Positions 1 through 11,483 are shown, counted from the first letter of the stretch. The stretch is DNA of 64,000 bases from Corynebacterium suranareeae (GCF_002355155.1 NZ_AP017369.1:1-64000); one strand, 5' to 3'. Numbers and translations: made by a program. Notes: generated from the sequence alone by a model not told the origin.

Positions 1-1584
1 GTGAGCCAGAACTCATCTTCTTTGCTCGAAACCTGGCGTCGGGTTGTTGCAGATATCACAACTTTGAGCCAGCAACCGGACAGTGGATTCGATCCACTGA
101 CGCCAACTCAGCGTGCTTATTTAAACCTGACTAAGCCGATTGCCATTGTGGATGGATACGCCGTGCTATCCACACCCAATGCGATGGCAAAAAAGGTCAT
201 TGAGCAGGACTTGGGCGAAGCATTAACCCGAGTGTTGTCGTTGACAATGGGGCGTTCTTTCAGCCTGGCTGTCAGTGTCGAGCCAGAGCAAGAAGCACCA
301 GAAACCCCAGCTCAACAGGAGTTTAAGTATCAGCCAGATACTCAAACCATGCCGGAGCCAACACCTACTAAAGGGCCACAACAATTTGAAGTTGGTGGGA
401 AAGGGGGAACGTCGATAAGCGATGGCTGGGAACGCACCCACACCGCCCCCGCCCCAGAACCGGCCCCAGTACCGGTGCCCGAACCTGTTCCGGAATTGCA
501 AACTCCGCAGCGCATTCCGCGTGAAACCCCTGCTCACAACCCTAATCGGGAAGTGTCCCTCAATCCTAAGTACACCTTTGAAAGCTTTGTGATCGGACCG
601 TTCAACCGGTTTGCCAATGCTGCGGCGGTCGCGGTCGCAGAAAGCCCAGCGAAAGCTTTCAACCCACTGTTTATTTCCGGTGGTTCTGGTTTGGGTAAGA
701 CGCACTTGCTGCATGCCGTGGGAAATTATGCCCAAGAATTGCAGCCTGGCCTGCGGATTAAATATGTCTCGAGTGAGGAATTCACCAATGACTACATCAA
801 CTCCGTGCGTGATGACAGGCAAGAAACCTTCAAAAGGCGTTACCGCAATCTAGATATCTTGATGGTCGATGACATCCAGTTCCTTGCTGGTAAAGAAGGA
901 ACCCAGGAAGAGTTTTTCCATACTTTTAATGCATTGCACCAGGCGGATAAGCAAATTATTTTGTCTTCGGACCGTCCACCCAAGCAGCTGACCACGCTTG
1001 AAGATCGTTTGCGTACTCGATTTGAAGGTGGCCTGATCACCGATATTCAGCCACCTGACCTGGAAACTCGCATTGCGATTTTGATGAAGAAGGCACAAAC
1101 CGACGGCACGCACGTGGATCGGGAAGTCCTTGAACTCATTGCCAGCCGTTTTGAGTCTTCGATCCGCGAGCTTGAGGGCGCACTGATCCGCGTTTCGGCT
1201 TATTCTTCGTTGATTAATCAGCCAATTGATAAAGAAATGGCCATCGTTGCGTTGCGCGATATCCTCCCAGAACCTGAGGATATGGAAATCACTGCGCCGG
1301 TGATCATGGAAGTTACTGCAGATTATTTTGAAATTTCCGTAGATACACTGCGTGGAGCAGGAAAAACACGTGCAGTAGCGCATGCCAGGCAGTTGGCCAT
1401 GTATTTGTGCCGTGAGCTAACCGATATGTCTTTGCCCAAGATCGGTGATGTTTTTGGTGGAAAAGACCACACGACTGTGATGTATGCAGATCGTAAGATC
1501 CGCCAGGAAATGACAGAAAAACGCGATACTTACGATGAGATTCAGCAACTGACTCAGCTGATCAAATCGCGCGGACGGAACTAG
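1..1584 (+). CDS. dnaA: Chromosomal replication initiator DnaA
   Basis: DnaA is the AAA+ ATPase that binds 9-bp DnaA boxes and opens the origin. At 527 residues it is longer than the E. coli protein because of a proline/glutamate-rich linker (about residues 95-185), usual in actinobacteria. The Walker A motif [11 protein letters not shown] lies near residue 227 and the Walker B stretch MVDDIQFL near residue 288. The C-terminal domain IV carries the DnaA signature [15 protein letters not shown] near residue 480, which reads the DnaA box. The start is GTG at base 1, so its promoter and ribosome site lie outside the window. It is followed by a terminator and by oriC. Identification is essentially certain. 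Confidence 0.98.
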   Translation: MSQNSSSLLETWRRVVADITTLSQQPDSGFDPLTPTQRAYLNLTKPIAIVDGYAVLSTPNAMAKKVIEQDLGEALTRVLSLTMGRSFSLAVSVEPEQEAPETPAQQEFKYQPDTQTMPEPTPTKGPQQFEVGGKGGTSISDGWERTHTAPAPEPAPVPVPEPVPELQTPQRIPRETPAHNPNREVSLNPKYTFESFVIGPFNRFANAAAVAVAESPAKAFNPLFISGGSGLGKTHLLHAVGNYAQELQPGLRIKYVSSEEFTNDYINSVRDDRQETFKRRYRNLDILMVDDIQFLAGKEGTQEEFFHTFNALHQADKQIILSSDRPPKQLTTLEDRLRTRFEGGLITDIQPPDLETRIAILMKKAQTDGTHVDREVLELIASRFESSIRELEGALIRVSAYSSLINQPIDKEMAIVALRDILPEPEDMEITAPVIMEVTADYFEISVDTLRGAGKTRAVAHARQLAMYLCRELTDMSLPKIGDVFGGKDHTTVMYADRKIRQEMTEKRDTYDEIQQLTQLIKSRGRN

Positions 1585-1613
1585 ACACCGACTCAAATTA
1601 CAAGTTTTCCTCT

Positions 1614-1646
1614 AAAAGGCCCATCTTCGGATGGGTCTTTTTGTAA
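1614..1646 (+). terminator. Rho-independent terminator of dnaA
   Basis: A short GC-rich hairpin (AAGGCCCATC, loop TTCG, GATGGGTCTT) is followed directly by a T tract. It lies about 30 bp after the dnaA stop codon and separates dnaA transcription from the origin. Confidence 0.85.
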
Positions 1647-1689
1647 TTCGCCAATTTTCAAGCATTGTGCAGGTGTTTTCCGTGGGAAT

Positions 1690-2060
1690 CTGCAAAAAGC
1701 CCAGCTCAAAAAGTTATCCACAGGGTTATTCACAACAGTGTAATTACAAACTTGTAATTCCGTGAGCTTGCTCACTTTAAAATCCGAAATACACCACCAA
1801 ACCACTTGTGTATAACTTCCTAAAAATTGGGGATAAGCTGGGGATACATCTGCACAGACTGGGGATAAAACACCCACCTCAAAATCTATCCACAGATAGC
1901 AAAAGTTATCCACAATCAATTCACACCCCAGTTCACACCGCGGAATTTGGCAGCTACCTTGTAAAACAACGGTCTATCCACAGTTTGAACAGGACTTACT
2001 GTTACTACCAATCTTTTAACTAGAAATTAACTACAAGAAAGAGGGGTTGGGGAGAAACTC
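1690..2060. other. oriC: Replication origin oriC (DnaA-box region)
   Basis: This is the gene-free stretch between dnaA and dnaN. DnaA boxes seen: TTATCCACA at 1714-1722 and 1906-1914, TTATTCACA at 1726-1734, CTATCCACA at 1886-1894 and 1974-1982, and a reverse-strand box TTATACACA at 1807-1815. Three copies of TGGGGATA (1828, 1839 and 1860) resemble one-mismatch boxes in reverse orientation, spaced 11 and 21 bp apart. An A/T-rich stretch at about 1990-2045 is a reasonable candidate for the unwinding element. The dnaA-dnaN location is the standard actinobacterial origin. The rest of the interval up to dnaN holds the dnaN promoter region and no gene that I can support. Confidence 0.9.
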
Positions 2061-2292
2061 TCGGGGATAAGGTTCTGGTGCCTAAACAACTAGGTTGGAT
2101 GCTTCGAAGAAATTGAAATTACAAATTCCAGATCTGCAGGGATCACAGGTAGGTTGGGTTTGTGTAATTCGGAAAAGGTCTTAACCGAACGGGAACTTCC
2201 TCGAGAAGTTTTACCTATTGGTGGATGTCCGGATTTAGTTAAACGATGAACTATATTTGTTGGATCTATTTTCCCAAGGAGCTTTAAACAGC

Positions 2293-3477
2293 ATGGAGTC
2301 ACAAAATGTGTCCTTCCGTGTGGCCAGGGAAGACCTGGTTACCGCGGTAGCCTGGGTCGCTCGCAACCTGCCCACAAAACCGACTCAGCCGGTGCTTCGA
2401 GCCATGCTGATCACTGCCGATGATGAAGGCTTAGAGCTAGCAGGCTACGACTACGACGTGTCCACGCGTGTTCGCTTATCAGCTGAAGTTTCACAACCAG
2501 GACGCATCGCTGTAGCAGGTAAACTACTGTCTGAAATCACAGGATCTTTGCCCAACAAGCCAGTTGATTTCCGCATCGACGGATCAAAAGCGTTTGTCAC
2601 ATGTGGTTCTTCCCGCTTCGAGCTTCCTTTGATCCCGCTTGATGATTACCCAATGCTGCCCAAGCTTCCAGCTGGTACTGGCTCCATCAACGCAAAGCTG
2701 TTTACCGAAGCAGTCTCCCAGGTAGCTTCAGCTGCAGGTAAAGATGATTCCTTGCCCATGCTCACCGGTGTCAACATGGAAATCGTAGGCAATCAGATCA
2801 ACCTTGCCGCTACAGACCGTTTCCGTTTGGCCTTGCGCACCTTTGAGTGGGAAGCCAATGACCCAGAACTCAACGTGAAACTGCTAATTCCTGCACGTAC
2901 ATTGCTAGATAATGCACGATCCTTGGATACTGGTTTGAACGATTCCATCGATATCGCCGTGGGAACTGGCGATCAGGTTGGCCGCGAAGGACTATTCGGT
3001 GTGCACACCGATAACCGCGAAACCACCACTCGTCTTCTTGATGCAGATTTCCCCAACATCGCACCACTGCTTCCCAAAGAGCACACTGCCATTGCCTCGG
3101 TAGAAATCGCACCACTAGTCGATGCCATTCGCCGTGTGTCCCTCGTTGCAGAACGCAATGCTCAGATTGTTTTACATTTCAGTGAAGGCCAGGTCATCTT
3201 GACCGCCGGTGCTACTGAGGCCGGACATGCTGAAGAAACCTTGCCGTGTGCATTCACAGGTAAAGAACTCACCATCGCCTTTAACCCCGGTTATTTGAAA
3301 GATGGACTTTCTGTCGTACCAACCTCACGTGCAGTGTTTGGATTTACTGAGCCATCACGGCCAGCAATTATGATTCCAGAACCTGAAGAACTTCCATCAG
3401 CTAATGAAAATGGGATTTTCCAAACCCCGGATACTTACTTCACCTACTTGCTGATGCCAGTGCGCCTGCCAGGCTAA
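2293..3477 (+). CDS. dnaN: DNA polymerase III sliding clamp (beta subunit)
   Basis: The beta clamp encircles DNA and tethers the replicative polymerase and repair enzymes. The 394-residue product, beginning MESQNVSFRVAREDL, has the usual three-domain length and ends in the conserved clamp signature TYLLMPVRLPG. The frame is open further upstream to 2257, but ATG at 2293 is preceded by AAGGAG at the right distance and gives the normal N-terminus, so I chose it. It lies in the conserved dnaA-dnaN-recF-gyrB order. Confidence 0.97.
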   Translation: MESQNVSFRVAREDLVTAVAWVARNLPTKPTQPVLRAMLITADDEGLELAGYDYDVSTRVRLSAEVSQPGRIAVAGKLLSEITGSLPNKPVDFRIDGSKAFVTCGSSRFELPLIPLDDYPMLPKLPAGTGSINAKLFTEAVSQVASAAGKDDSLPMLTGVNMEIVGNQINLAATDRFRLALRTFEWEANDPELNVKLLIPARTLLDNARSLDTGLNDSIDIAVGTGDQVGREGLFGVHTDNRETTTRLLDADFPNIAPLLPKEHTAIASVEIAPLVDAIRRVSLVAERNAQIVLHFSEGQVILTAGATEAGHAEETLPCAFTGKELTIAFNPGYLKDGLSVVPTSRAVFGFTEPSRPAIMIPEPEELPSANENGIFQTPDTYFTYLLMPVRLPG

Positions 3478-3496
3478 ACACCACAATCATCACTTT

Positions 3497-3539
3497 CGCG
3501 CCTGCCTTTGAAACTCCTAGAATGACAAAGACAGGCGCG
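3497..3539. terminator. Hairpin between dnaN and recF
   Basis: A 14-bp stem with one mismatch (CGCGCCTGCCTTTG against CAAAGACAGGCGCG) sits 20 bp after the dnaN stop. It lacks a strong T tract, so it may attenuate transcription or stabilise mRNA rather than fully terminate; recF could then be partly co-transcribed. Confidence 0.6.
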
Positions 3540-3587
3540 TTATCCAATCTCATTCCAATCTCATAACTTTTAAGGAGGTCAGAAGAT

Positions 3588-4772
3588 ATGCATATCCGTT
3601 CTTTGGAATTACGCGATTATCGTTCCTGGCCTGAACTCAAAGTAGATTTGGAACCTGGAATTACAGTATTTATCGGCCGCAACGGTTTTGGAAAAACCAA
3701 CATTGTTGAAGCAATTGGTTACCTTGCACATTTGTCGTCTCACCGGGTGTCCTCGGATGCGCCCCTAGTGCGAGCACATGCAGCAAATGCACGAGTGTCG
3801 GCCGTAGCTGTTAATCAAGGCCGAGAACTGGCAGCTCATCTGCTGATCAAACCACATGCAGCAAACCAAGCAAGCCTTAACCGCACGAAGTTAAAAACCC
3901 CCAGGGAACTTCTCGGCGTGGTCAAAACCGTGCTGTTTGCGCCTGAAGATTTGGCATTAGTCAAAGGTGAGCCTGCTGAGCGCCGCCGATATTTAGATGA
4001 CATTATCGCTACCCGCCAACCTCGAATGGCAGGTGTCAAAGCGGATTATGACAAGGTGCTGAAACAACGAAACGCCCTGCTTAAAACCGCAACCATTGCA
4101 CTTCGTCGTGGATATGGCACGGAGGAAGGTGCAGCTGCTTTAAGCACATTGGACACGTGGGATGGGCAGTTAGCGCGCTTGGGTGCAGAAGTGATGGCAG
4201 CCCGGTTTGCGCTGCTTAATCAGCTGGGCTCGAAAATTTTCGATGCCTATGCCACGATCGCACCTGAATCTAGGCCGGCAGCGGTAAATTACAAAACCAC
4301 CATCGATGCCGGATTGGCCCAGTATCCGGAATTTGATGCTGGAATCATCGAGGCCACATTGCTCACGGAGTTAGCGGCAAAACGGCAACGAGAAATTGAA
4401 CGAGGCTCAAGTCTGGTCGGCCCACATCGCGATGACCTGGAATTATTGCTAGGTGATCAGCCAGCCAAAGGTTTTGCCAGCCACGGGGAAACCTGGTCTT
4501 TTGCCCTGTCTCTAAGAATCGCAGAGTTTAACCTTCTGCGTTCCGATGGCACTGATCCCATTCTCATTTTGGATGATGTGTTTTCCGAACTCGATGCCGG
4601 ACGCCGAGAAAAACTTGTCAGCATCGCCCAAGGCGTTGAACAGGTACTGATCACTGCCGCGGTCCACGATGATCTGCCGGAAAATCTCAAAAATGTGCTC
4701 GCCGCACAGCATACCGTCACCGTTCAAGACTCCGATACCGGCCGTATTTCACTACTGGATTCGACACCATGA
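3588..4772 (+). CDS. recF: DNA replication and repair protein RecF
   Basis: RecF is an ABC/SMC-like ATPase that helps load RecA at gaps with RecOR. The 394-residue product has the N-terminal RecF start [14 protein letters not shown], a Walker A motif GRNGFGKTN near residue 30, the signature region [14 protein letters not shown] near residue 277, and a Walker B stretch [12 protein letters not shown] near residue 325. AAGGAGG lies just upstream of the ATG. Its stop overlaps the next gene by 4 bp (ATGA), indicating translational coupling. Confidence 0.97.
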   Translation: MHIRSLELRDYRSWPELKVDLEPGITVFIGRNGFGKTNIVEAIGYLAHLSSHRVSSDAPLVRAHAANARVSAVAVNQGRELAAHLLIKPHAANQASLNRTKLKTPRELLGVVKTVLFAPEDLALVKGEPAERRRYLDDIIATRQPRMAGVKADYDKVLKQRNALLKTATIALRRGYGTEEGAAALSTLDTWDGQLARLGAEVMAARFALLNQLGSKIFDAYATIAPESRPAAVNYKTTIDAGLAQYPEFDAGIIEATLLTELAAKRQREIERGSSLVGPHRDDLELLLGDQPAKGFASHGETWSFALSLRIAEFNLLRSDGTDPILILDDVFSELDAGRREKLVSIAQGVEQVLITAAVHDDLPENLKNVLAAQHTVTVQDSDTGRISLLDSTP

Positions 4773-5305
4773 CTGATCCCATTGAGCAGGCATTTGAACG
4801 CATCCGCGCTGAAGCCATGCGTCGAAATGGATCCGTTCCAGACCTCAAAAAGAATGATGCTTTTCGACGCCCCCCAGCGCCGAAGGGAGGCGTCGACAAG
4901 CGAAAAAAGGGCCGTCCCAGCGGCCTAGACGGCCGCCAAAAACGCTATGTGCGGGGCGCGGAATCGCTTGGATCTGTGCTGAATAAGGAAATTCAGCGTC
5001 GTGGTTGGGGCAAAGATATTGCCGGTGGTTGGGTGACATCCAACTGGGAGGAGCTAGTTGGGGCGAAGATTGCGCAGCATACGCGCGTAGAAATGATCAA
5101 AGATAAAAAACTGTTTATTACTTGTGATTCCACTGCGTGGGCGACGAATCTCCGCATGATGCAACGGCAGATTTTGCAGGTCATCGCCGAAAAAGTCGGG
5201 CCGAACATCATTACCGAGCTGCGTATTTTTGGACCGAAAGTACCGAGCTGGCGCAAAGGGCCTTTGCACGTCAAAGGACGGGGTCCGAGAGACACTTACG
5301 GATAG
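4769..5305 (+). CDS. DUF721 (DciA-like) protein
   Basis: A 178-residue basic protein whose C-terminal half (about residues 65-150, with W..LVG..IA.H) matches the DUF721/DciA family found next to recF and gyrB throughout Actinobacteria. DciA proteins interact with the replicative helicase DnaB in bacteria that lack DnaC; whether this corynebacterial homologue does so is inference. The first 60 residues are a low-complexity K/R/P tail that carries two oppositely oriented copies of the window-wide 12-mer (4859-4870 and 4890-4901). Translation is coupled to recF by an ATGA overlap. Confidence 0.9.
   Translation: MTDPIEQAFERIRAEAMRRNGSVPDLKKNDAFRRPPAPKGGVDKRKKGRPSGLDGRQKRYVRGAESLGSVLNKEIQRRGWGKDIAGGWVTSNWEELVGAKIAQHTRVEMIKDKKLFITCDSTAWATNLRMMQRQILQVIAEKVGPNIITELRIFGPKVPSWRKGPLHVKGRGPRDTYG
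4859..4901. repeat. Inverted pair of the GCGTCGANAAGC 12-mer
   Basis: GCTTTTCGACGC at 4859-4870 and GCGTCGACAAGC at 4890-4901 face each other across 19 bp, so the arms can pair as a stem with one mismatch. The pair lies in the low-complexity N-terminal part of the DUF721 gene. This is the only place in the window where two copies of the motif form a hairpin. Confidence 0.75.
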
Positions 5306-5395
5306 TTTGGTGAAGAAAATCGTCGAATTGGGGCCTATTTTGCCGTTTCTCGCGTTGTGTGCGGTGCTAGGTGGGGCCCTAAGCGTGTAAGATGA

Positions 5396-7492
<2,097 letters not shown>

Positions 7493-7508
7493 TCAGCATT
7501 CACATGTC

Positions 7509-7537
7509 CCGCCTTTGGAAAATCCAGGGGCGGTTTT
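7509..7537 (+). terminator. Terminator of gyrB
   Basis: The interrupted stem CCGCC-TT-TGGA pairs with TCCA-GG-GGCGG and is followed by TTTT. It starts 17 bp after the gyrB stop. Confidence 0.8.
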
Positions 7538-7615
7538 GTGATTTCACCTTGGGGTCGGACACAGATACCCAACATTGGGGTTTCTGAGGGGCTTGAGCAC
7601 CGTGATCTGACTCGA

Positions 7616-7815
7616 ACCAAACATACGTGCCAAAGTTTCGGGATTTCGGGATTTCTTGTCACGTATGTTTGGTCTGGCGTGGGTGGTCGAAATTTTGGTG
7701 GCTGACCTCAAAAATCTTAAGGCTCCAGAATCGCTTTTAAGGGCTTTTCAAGGCCCCATCCATACCAATGCTTATCACAGATTTTCGACGCCTTAAAACA
7801 CCCCTGAGCGTGTCG
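7616..7815. repeat. Non-coding repeat element, copy A (hairpin plus conserved block)
   Basis: Perfect 14-bp inverted arms ACCAAACATACGTG (7616-7629) and CACGTATGTTTGGT (7660-7673) form a long hairpin. About 56 bp later a block at 7729-7815 (key words ATAC, TTATC, GCCTTAAA) resembles blocks at 24565-24670 and 37234-37335, which follow similar hairpins. Copy A is the most diverged. No convincing coding frame exists between gyrB and the hydrolase; the remaining sequence up to 8027 holds nothing else that I recognise. Confidence 0.55.
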
Positions 7816-8027
7816 GTCACTAAAGTGCGATTCCTTAAGTTCGATACCGCACCTCCGATACCTCAAGCTCAATTTCTTAACACCGATTTCAGTCGTATTT
7901 CCACCCCAAACCGACTGGTATCGAATGTGCGAAATTGGGGATAAGGAATTGGAACGCGAACTCGAAAGGGTGAAATCGCAGTCAAGGTCTCGAAGTTAAA
8001 GGCGGCGGCAAACCTCAGTACACACCA

Positions 8028-9002
8028 GTGTTCATCCTGGAAGTTTGTGTGCCTTATGTGGCCCGGAATGTGGCCTGCAGAGAGCAAAAGCTGAAAACCT
8101 CCAACTTCACAGATACTCTTGGGCACGTGTTATCTACTGAACCCACCACCACTGCACATGTTCCACTGCCTGATGGATCGTCTACTCCAGTCCAGATTTG
8201 GGCGTCGGAAAATAAAGACGCCACGTTTGTGATGATGTGGCCAGGTTTTGGCATGGGTGGATATTATTATCGTCCGATTGCAGCTGCGTTAAATAATGCT
8301 GGTTACCACGTGGCTATTGGTGAGTTACGTGGTCAGGGTCAAAGTTCAGCGAAGGCTAGCCGAAAGAATCAGTGGGGATACCATGATTTGGCTTCCGTGG
8401 ATTTCCCGCTTCAGATTGCTGCTGCGAAAACTGCACTTGGCTTGGCCCAAGATCATCCCATGAGGTTTTTGTCGCATTCGATGGGTGGGCAGATTTCTTG
8501 TCTTTTTGCAGCTCGTCCAGAGGCTGAAAAATACAATCTTCAAGCAATTTTCGGAGTGGGGGCTGGTTCGCCGTGGAGGCCTACGTTTAGTCCTAAAATG
8601 GGGAAGCGTTTGGGATTGGGGGCTGTGTTGCTCGGTGGCATTGGTGGGCATGTCATGGGATTTTGGCCAGGTAAAGTTTTAGGAAAAGACTTGGTGGGTT
8701 ACGGCCGACAATCGGGAACTCACATGCGGGAATGGCGACTATTTCATAAACACAATTCTTTGGAAGATCTTTCCAAGCAGGATATTAACTATGTGGAAGC
8801 GATGAAGAATGTGAGCATCCCCATTACTTTTACTCGATGCCCTGATGATGAGGACTGTCCGCGAGCATCAATGGAGGCCTTGGCTAGTTTTGTTCCCGCT
8901 GCTCAGGTTACTTTTGAGGAAATTCCGGAGGAGCTTGGCCACAATAGGTGGGCTCGGCAGCCGGAGGCAACGCTCGAGCTTTTTCTACGCCAAATGTCTT
9001 AG
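8028..9002 (+). CDS. Alpha/beta-hydrolase fold protein
   Basis: The product (up to 324 residues) has an alpha/beta-hydrolase layout: a beta strand with WPGFGMGGYYYRP (oxyanion region), LRGQGQS, the nucleophile elbow FLSHSMGGQ near residue 150 (Ser in S-x-G-G context), the acid region RCPDDEDCP, and a late histidine in ELGHNRW near residue 309. Substrate cannot be told from sequence. The start is uncertain: ATG 8028 is the longest, no clear ribosome site precedes it, and the conserved part begins around residue 30, so an internal GTG is possible. The stop overlaps the convergent neighbour by 4 bp. Confidence 0.75.
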   Translation: MFILEVCVPYVARNVACREQKLKTSNFTDTLGHVLSTEPTTTAHVPLPDGSSTPVQIWASENKDATFVMMWPGFGMGGYYYRPIAAALNNAGYHVAIGELRGQGQSSAKASRKNQWGYHDLASVDFPLQIAAAKTALGLAQDHPMRFLSHSMGGQISCLFAARPEAEKYNLQAIFGVGAGSPWRPTFSPKMGKRLGLGAVLLGGIGGHVMGFWPGKVLGKDLVGYGRQSGTHMREWRLFHKHNSLEDLSKQDINYVEAMKNVSIPITFTRCPDDEDCPRASMEALASFVPAAQVTFEEIPEELGHNRWARQPEATLELFLRQMS

Positions 9003-9670
9003 TGGCCGATGGAACGGAGGTAGAGTTTGCGCCATTGTCTGACAAAAAATCCGATGAAAAAGGCTGCGAACACAGTACCTTCGCGCACACCTATGAGGGC
9101 ACCCATGGTGATCCAGGACAAAATCGCTGCGCAGGAAACAAAGGTCCAGTCGACGATTTGTTTCATGGTGCCAAATTCCACTTTGGGAAATCTCGTCACC
9201 AATGCGGATACGATGCCTTCGCCGGCGATGAACGTGATGTTGGGGAGCACTTCTATAAAAACACCGATCGACATCAAGATGGTGGCCACGATGACCCAAA
9301 TCCATGCCACAAAGTAATTATCGGTTTCTGCCCAGGTTGTTAAGAGAAGGCTGAAATCACAAAGAAAACCGAAGAGGAATGCCCACACAATCTGGATCAG
9401 CATGTGTGGTTTGAATTGTGACCGCAGCACAATCATCTGGCAAAGAATAAGAAAACCATTGAAGATAATGGTGGTCCATCCAAGTGATAAGCCAGTAGCA
9501 GCGGTCCAAACCACTGGTGGGGATGAAATTGTGGTGGTGCCAAGGCCTGCATGGACAGTAATGCCGATGGCGAAAGACATAATAAAGATCCCGACAAAAA
9601 ACATCGCCCACCTAACAGGTAAGGAGAATCTTTGTGCGGGATCTAAAGGTTTCTGATTAGGGTTGCTCAC
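8999..9670 (-). CDS. YczE/YitT-type integral membrane protein
   Basis: A 223-residue protein with about five to six hydrophobic spans (from RWAMFFVGIFIMSFAIGI near the N-terminus to ILSWITMGALIGVREGT near the C-terminus) and the family pattern VHAGLGTTTISSPP after the first span. This resembles the YczE/YyaS/YitT membrane family, whose function is not established. It starts with GTG only 4 bp after the stop of the upstream minus-strand gene, so the two form an operon. It converges on the hydrolase gene. Confidence 0.75.
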   Translation of the reverse strand: MSNPNQKPLDPAQRFSLPVRWAMFFVGIFIMSFAIGITVHAGLGTTTISSPPVVWTAATGLSLGWTTIIFNGFLILCQMIVLRSQFKPHMLIQIVWAFLFGFLCDFSLLLTTWAETDNYFVAWIWVIVATILMSIGVFIEVLPNITFIAGEGIVSALVTRFPKVEFGTMKQIVDWTFVSCAAILSWITMGALIGVREGTVFAAFFIGFFVRQWRKLYLRSIGH

Positions 9671-9674
9671 CTAG

Positions 9675-10118
9675 TTATTGTGCGTGCTTTTCTATCAACT
9701 GGCCAATTTTTGGTAGTTCTTGTTCAATTACCTTGGCAGCTTTGCCACGTACGCCTTTGTACACCTTGTCTAGGCCGGGGACGTTGATGTTGTTTGCGTT
9801 GCGGTCAGCAACGTTCAAAATCGCATCAAGTGCGCTGGAGCTGTTGGCTTCTAGGTGTGCGCCGAAATCTGTAGCACCGCCATTAGCTTTGTAATCCTGC
9901 CACAGGCCATCTAGGGAATCAGCCATTTCTGGCAAAAGGCGCCTGGAGCCTTTGGTTACGATATCGGAATCTACTTTTGTTGCTGCAGCCATTGCGCCTT
10001 TGAGTGCGATGCCGGTGATTCCGGATTGCTTGCTCACGGTTTCTTCGATGAAGGCTGACATATCTTTTACTGCAGCGTCGAAGTTTGTGGAGACAAGTAA
10101 GTCCTTGAGTGAAGTCAT
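9675..10118 (-). CDS. Conserved corynebacterial protein of unknown function (DUF6918-like)
   Basis: A 147-residue soluble alpha-helical protein with no signal peptide or membrane segment. It resembles small actinobacterial proteins of the DUF6918 type, a name I give from memory. Its composition is typical of the host, and the ATG is clear. It is the first gene of a two-gene operon with the membrane protein downstream. No function can be assigned. Confidence 0.75.
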   Translation of the reverse strand: MTSLKDLLVSTNFDAAVKDMSAFIEETVSKQSGITGIALKGAMAAATKVDSDIVTKGSRRLLPEMADSLDGLWQDYKANGGATDFGAHLEANSSSALDAILNVADRNANNINVPGLDKVYKGVRGKAAKVIEQELPKIGQLIEKHAQ

Positions 10119-10169
10119 GGTGCATATCTTAAGTGAAATGAGAAAAGACCGGCGCTTTACGCTTTAAAA

Positions 10170-10286
10170 TCAAGCGGACGCTCGGCCATTCTCGTTGAAA
10201 AGTGTTGCAACCCTTCCTCCACAGAAACCGCAAACCACAACAGTCACTGCAATCACAACAATCACAAAGCTTACATTCCGTAACAT
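10170..10286 (-). CDS. Possible small membrane protein, 38 residues
   Basis: On the minus strand an ATG frame of 38 codons encodes one continuous hydrophobic span (VSFVIVVIAVTVVVCGFCGG) followed by a short polar tail with an arginine. It lies between ssuR and the DUF6918-like gene, 33 bp after the ssuR stop. It has no strong ribosome site, so it could be a chance frame. The rest of this roughly 200-bp gap shows nothing recognisable. Confidence 0.25.
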   Translation of the reverse strand: MLRNVSFVIVVIAVTVVVCGFCGGRVATLFNENGRASA

Positions 10287-10318
10287 TTGCCCCGCAACAT
10301 GGGGCACCACAATACGTC

Positions 10319-11467
10319 TTAAGAATCTACAAATGCCAAAGGATCTTGACGGATGGGATGCAGTGCGACCTGGATAGCTGCAGTGCGCAGAATGTGGGCA
10401 TCGGCGCGTTGAATTCTTAATTGACTGCCTGTGTTTGAGCGAAGCTGGGTCACCACGATGCGAAGTGTTTCTGGATCCAGAGTAAAAGCCTCGCCGGCAA
10501 ACACTACTGCTTCGGGGTCAACCACATCGACGGCGGTGGTCACAGCATCGGCGAGGTTATGTGCGCGTTCGTTAAGAATCTCGCGCGCAATCGAGTTTGT
10601 GTGGGAGAGTTGGACTAAATCGGAGAATGATGAAGGTGAGAGGCCGCGTCGAAAAGCATCTTTTAAGGTATTTGTATTGCCGAACGCCGTCGGCGTGCGT
10701 CCGCTGTTGGGGCGGTGGACGGCGCCATTAAAGATCCAGGCGTGGGAGACCATTTCACGCGCATAGAAATACAGCGTGGACTGCGTGGCTTGTGTCAGGG
10801 AAGCGTTGATAATTTCCGATCCCGCCATCGCCGCAACACCCGAACCGATGGTGGCGGGGAAGGGGAGATGCGCCCCAATATCTACGTTTGACCAGCCATA
10901 ATCTTCCGAAGTGACGGTTCCATCAGCGCTGAGATGAGCAGAAAGTGCCACGCCCACATTACGTGGCGCGGGCAAACCCAAACTTAGCGTTTCTAGTCTG
11001 CGTGCCACAAAATTTAAGGTCTCAGCTGCCGTTGATTGCGCGACTTCGTGGTTGACGCGCTCGTATCTAATCACCCTGCCTGCGAGATCGCACACCGTAA
11101 GATCCATGCTGCGCAGGCCGATGTGCGCGCCCCAAGCGGTCAGGTGACGTGCATCGATTCCTAATTTGGTGCGCGGCCGCCCTGATTTTACGCCCGCATC
11201 AACACGGGTTTCTTCCACAAGACCTGCATCAATGAGCGCTGCCACATGGCGTGTGACTCCCGCTTGGGAAAGGTTGAGATCACGCTGCAAGGAGGTGCGA
11301 TCGGCATCAGTCGCGCGGATTTGATGGAATACACGCGCGATGGGCAAGTGCGGTGCCGTGATGTGGACGGGGGAAAGACGCTGAGCAAGCATGAGCACAT
11401 CATAGACTGAATGGTCTATTTTAAAACAGATTAGATTCATGGATTTAGCTGCACGAATCGGCCACAT
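10319..11467 (-). CDS. ssuR: ROK-family transcriptional regulator SsuR
   Basis: The protein has an N-terminal winged helix (about residues 50-105, with SLQRDLNLSQAGVTRHVAALIDAGLVEE) and a ROK/sugar-kinase-like C-terminal domain without a full catalytic set. Position and sequence fit SsuR, the activator of sulfonate and sulfonate-ester use genes in C. glutamicum under sulfur limitation; the name is from memory. The 382-codon GTG/ATG-open frame probably overextends at the N-terminus, because an operator at 11403-11420 falls inside it. ATG 11392 (MLAQRLSPVH) or the GTG two codons before it is a good alternative. Two McbR-type sites in its control region tie it to sulfur regulation. Confidence 0.8.
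   Translation of the reverse strand: MWPIRAAKSMNLICFKIDHSVYDVLMLAQRLSPVHITAPHLPIARVFHQIRATDADRTSLQRDLNLSQAGVTRHVAALIDAGLVEETRVDAGVKSGRPRTKLGIDARHLTAWGAHIGLRSMDLTVCDLAGRVIRYERVNHEVAQSTAAETLNFVARRLETLSLGLPAPRNVGVALSAHLSADGTVTSEDYGWSNVDIGAHLPFPATIGSGVAAMAGSEIINASLTQATQSTLYFYAREMVSHAWIFNGAVHRPNSGRTPTAFGNTNTLKDAFRRGLSPSSFSDLVQLSHTNSIAREILNERAHNLADAVTTAVDVVDPEAVVFAGEAFTLDPETLRIVVTQLRSNTGSQLRIQRADAHILRTAAIQVALHPIRQDPLAFVDS
11403..11420. promoter_or_regulatory. McbR-type operator, proximal to ssuR
   Basis: ATAGAC-TGAATG-GTCTAT matches the consensus TAGAC-N6-GTCTA described for McbR, the methionine/cysteine master repressor of C. glutamicum. It lies just upstream of the preferred ssuR start at 11392. 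Confidence 0.75.
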
Positions 11468-11483
11468 TAGACAGTATTGTCTA
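11468..11483. promoter_or_regulatory. McbR-type operator, distal to ssuR
   Basis: TAGAC-AGTATT-GTCTA is a second exact match to the TAGAC-N6-GTCTA consensus, 65 bp centre to centre from the first. It overlaps the last codon of the Doc-like gene. Confidence 0.7.

Noticed and set aside
850..1383. 177-codon minus-strand frame inside dnaA
   Set aside because: Complementary shadow of a strongly conserved coding region, without initiation signals.
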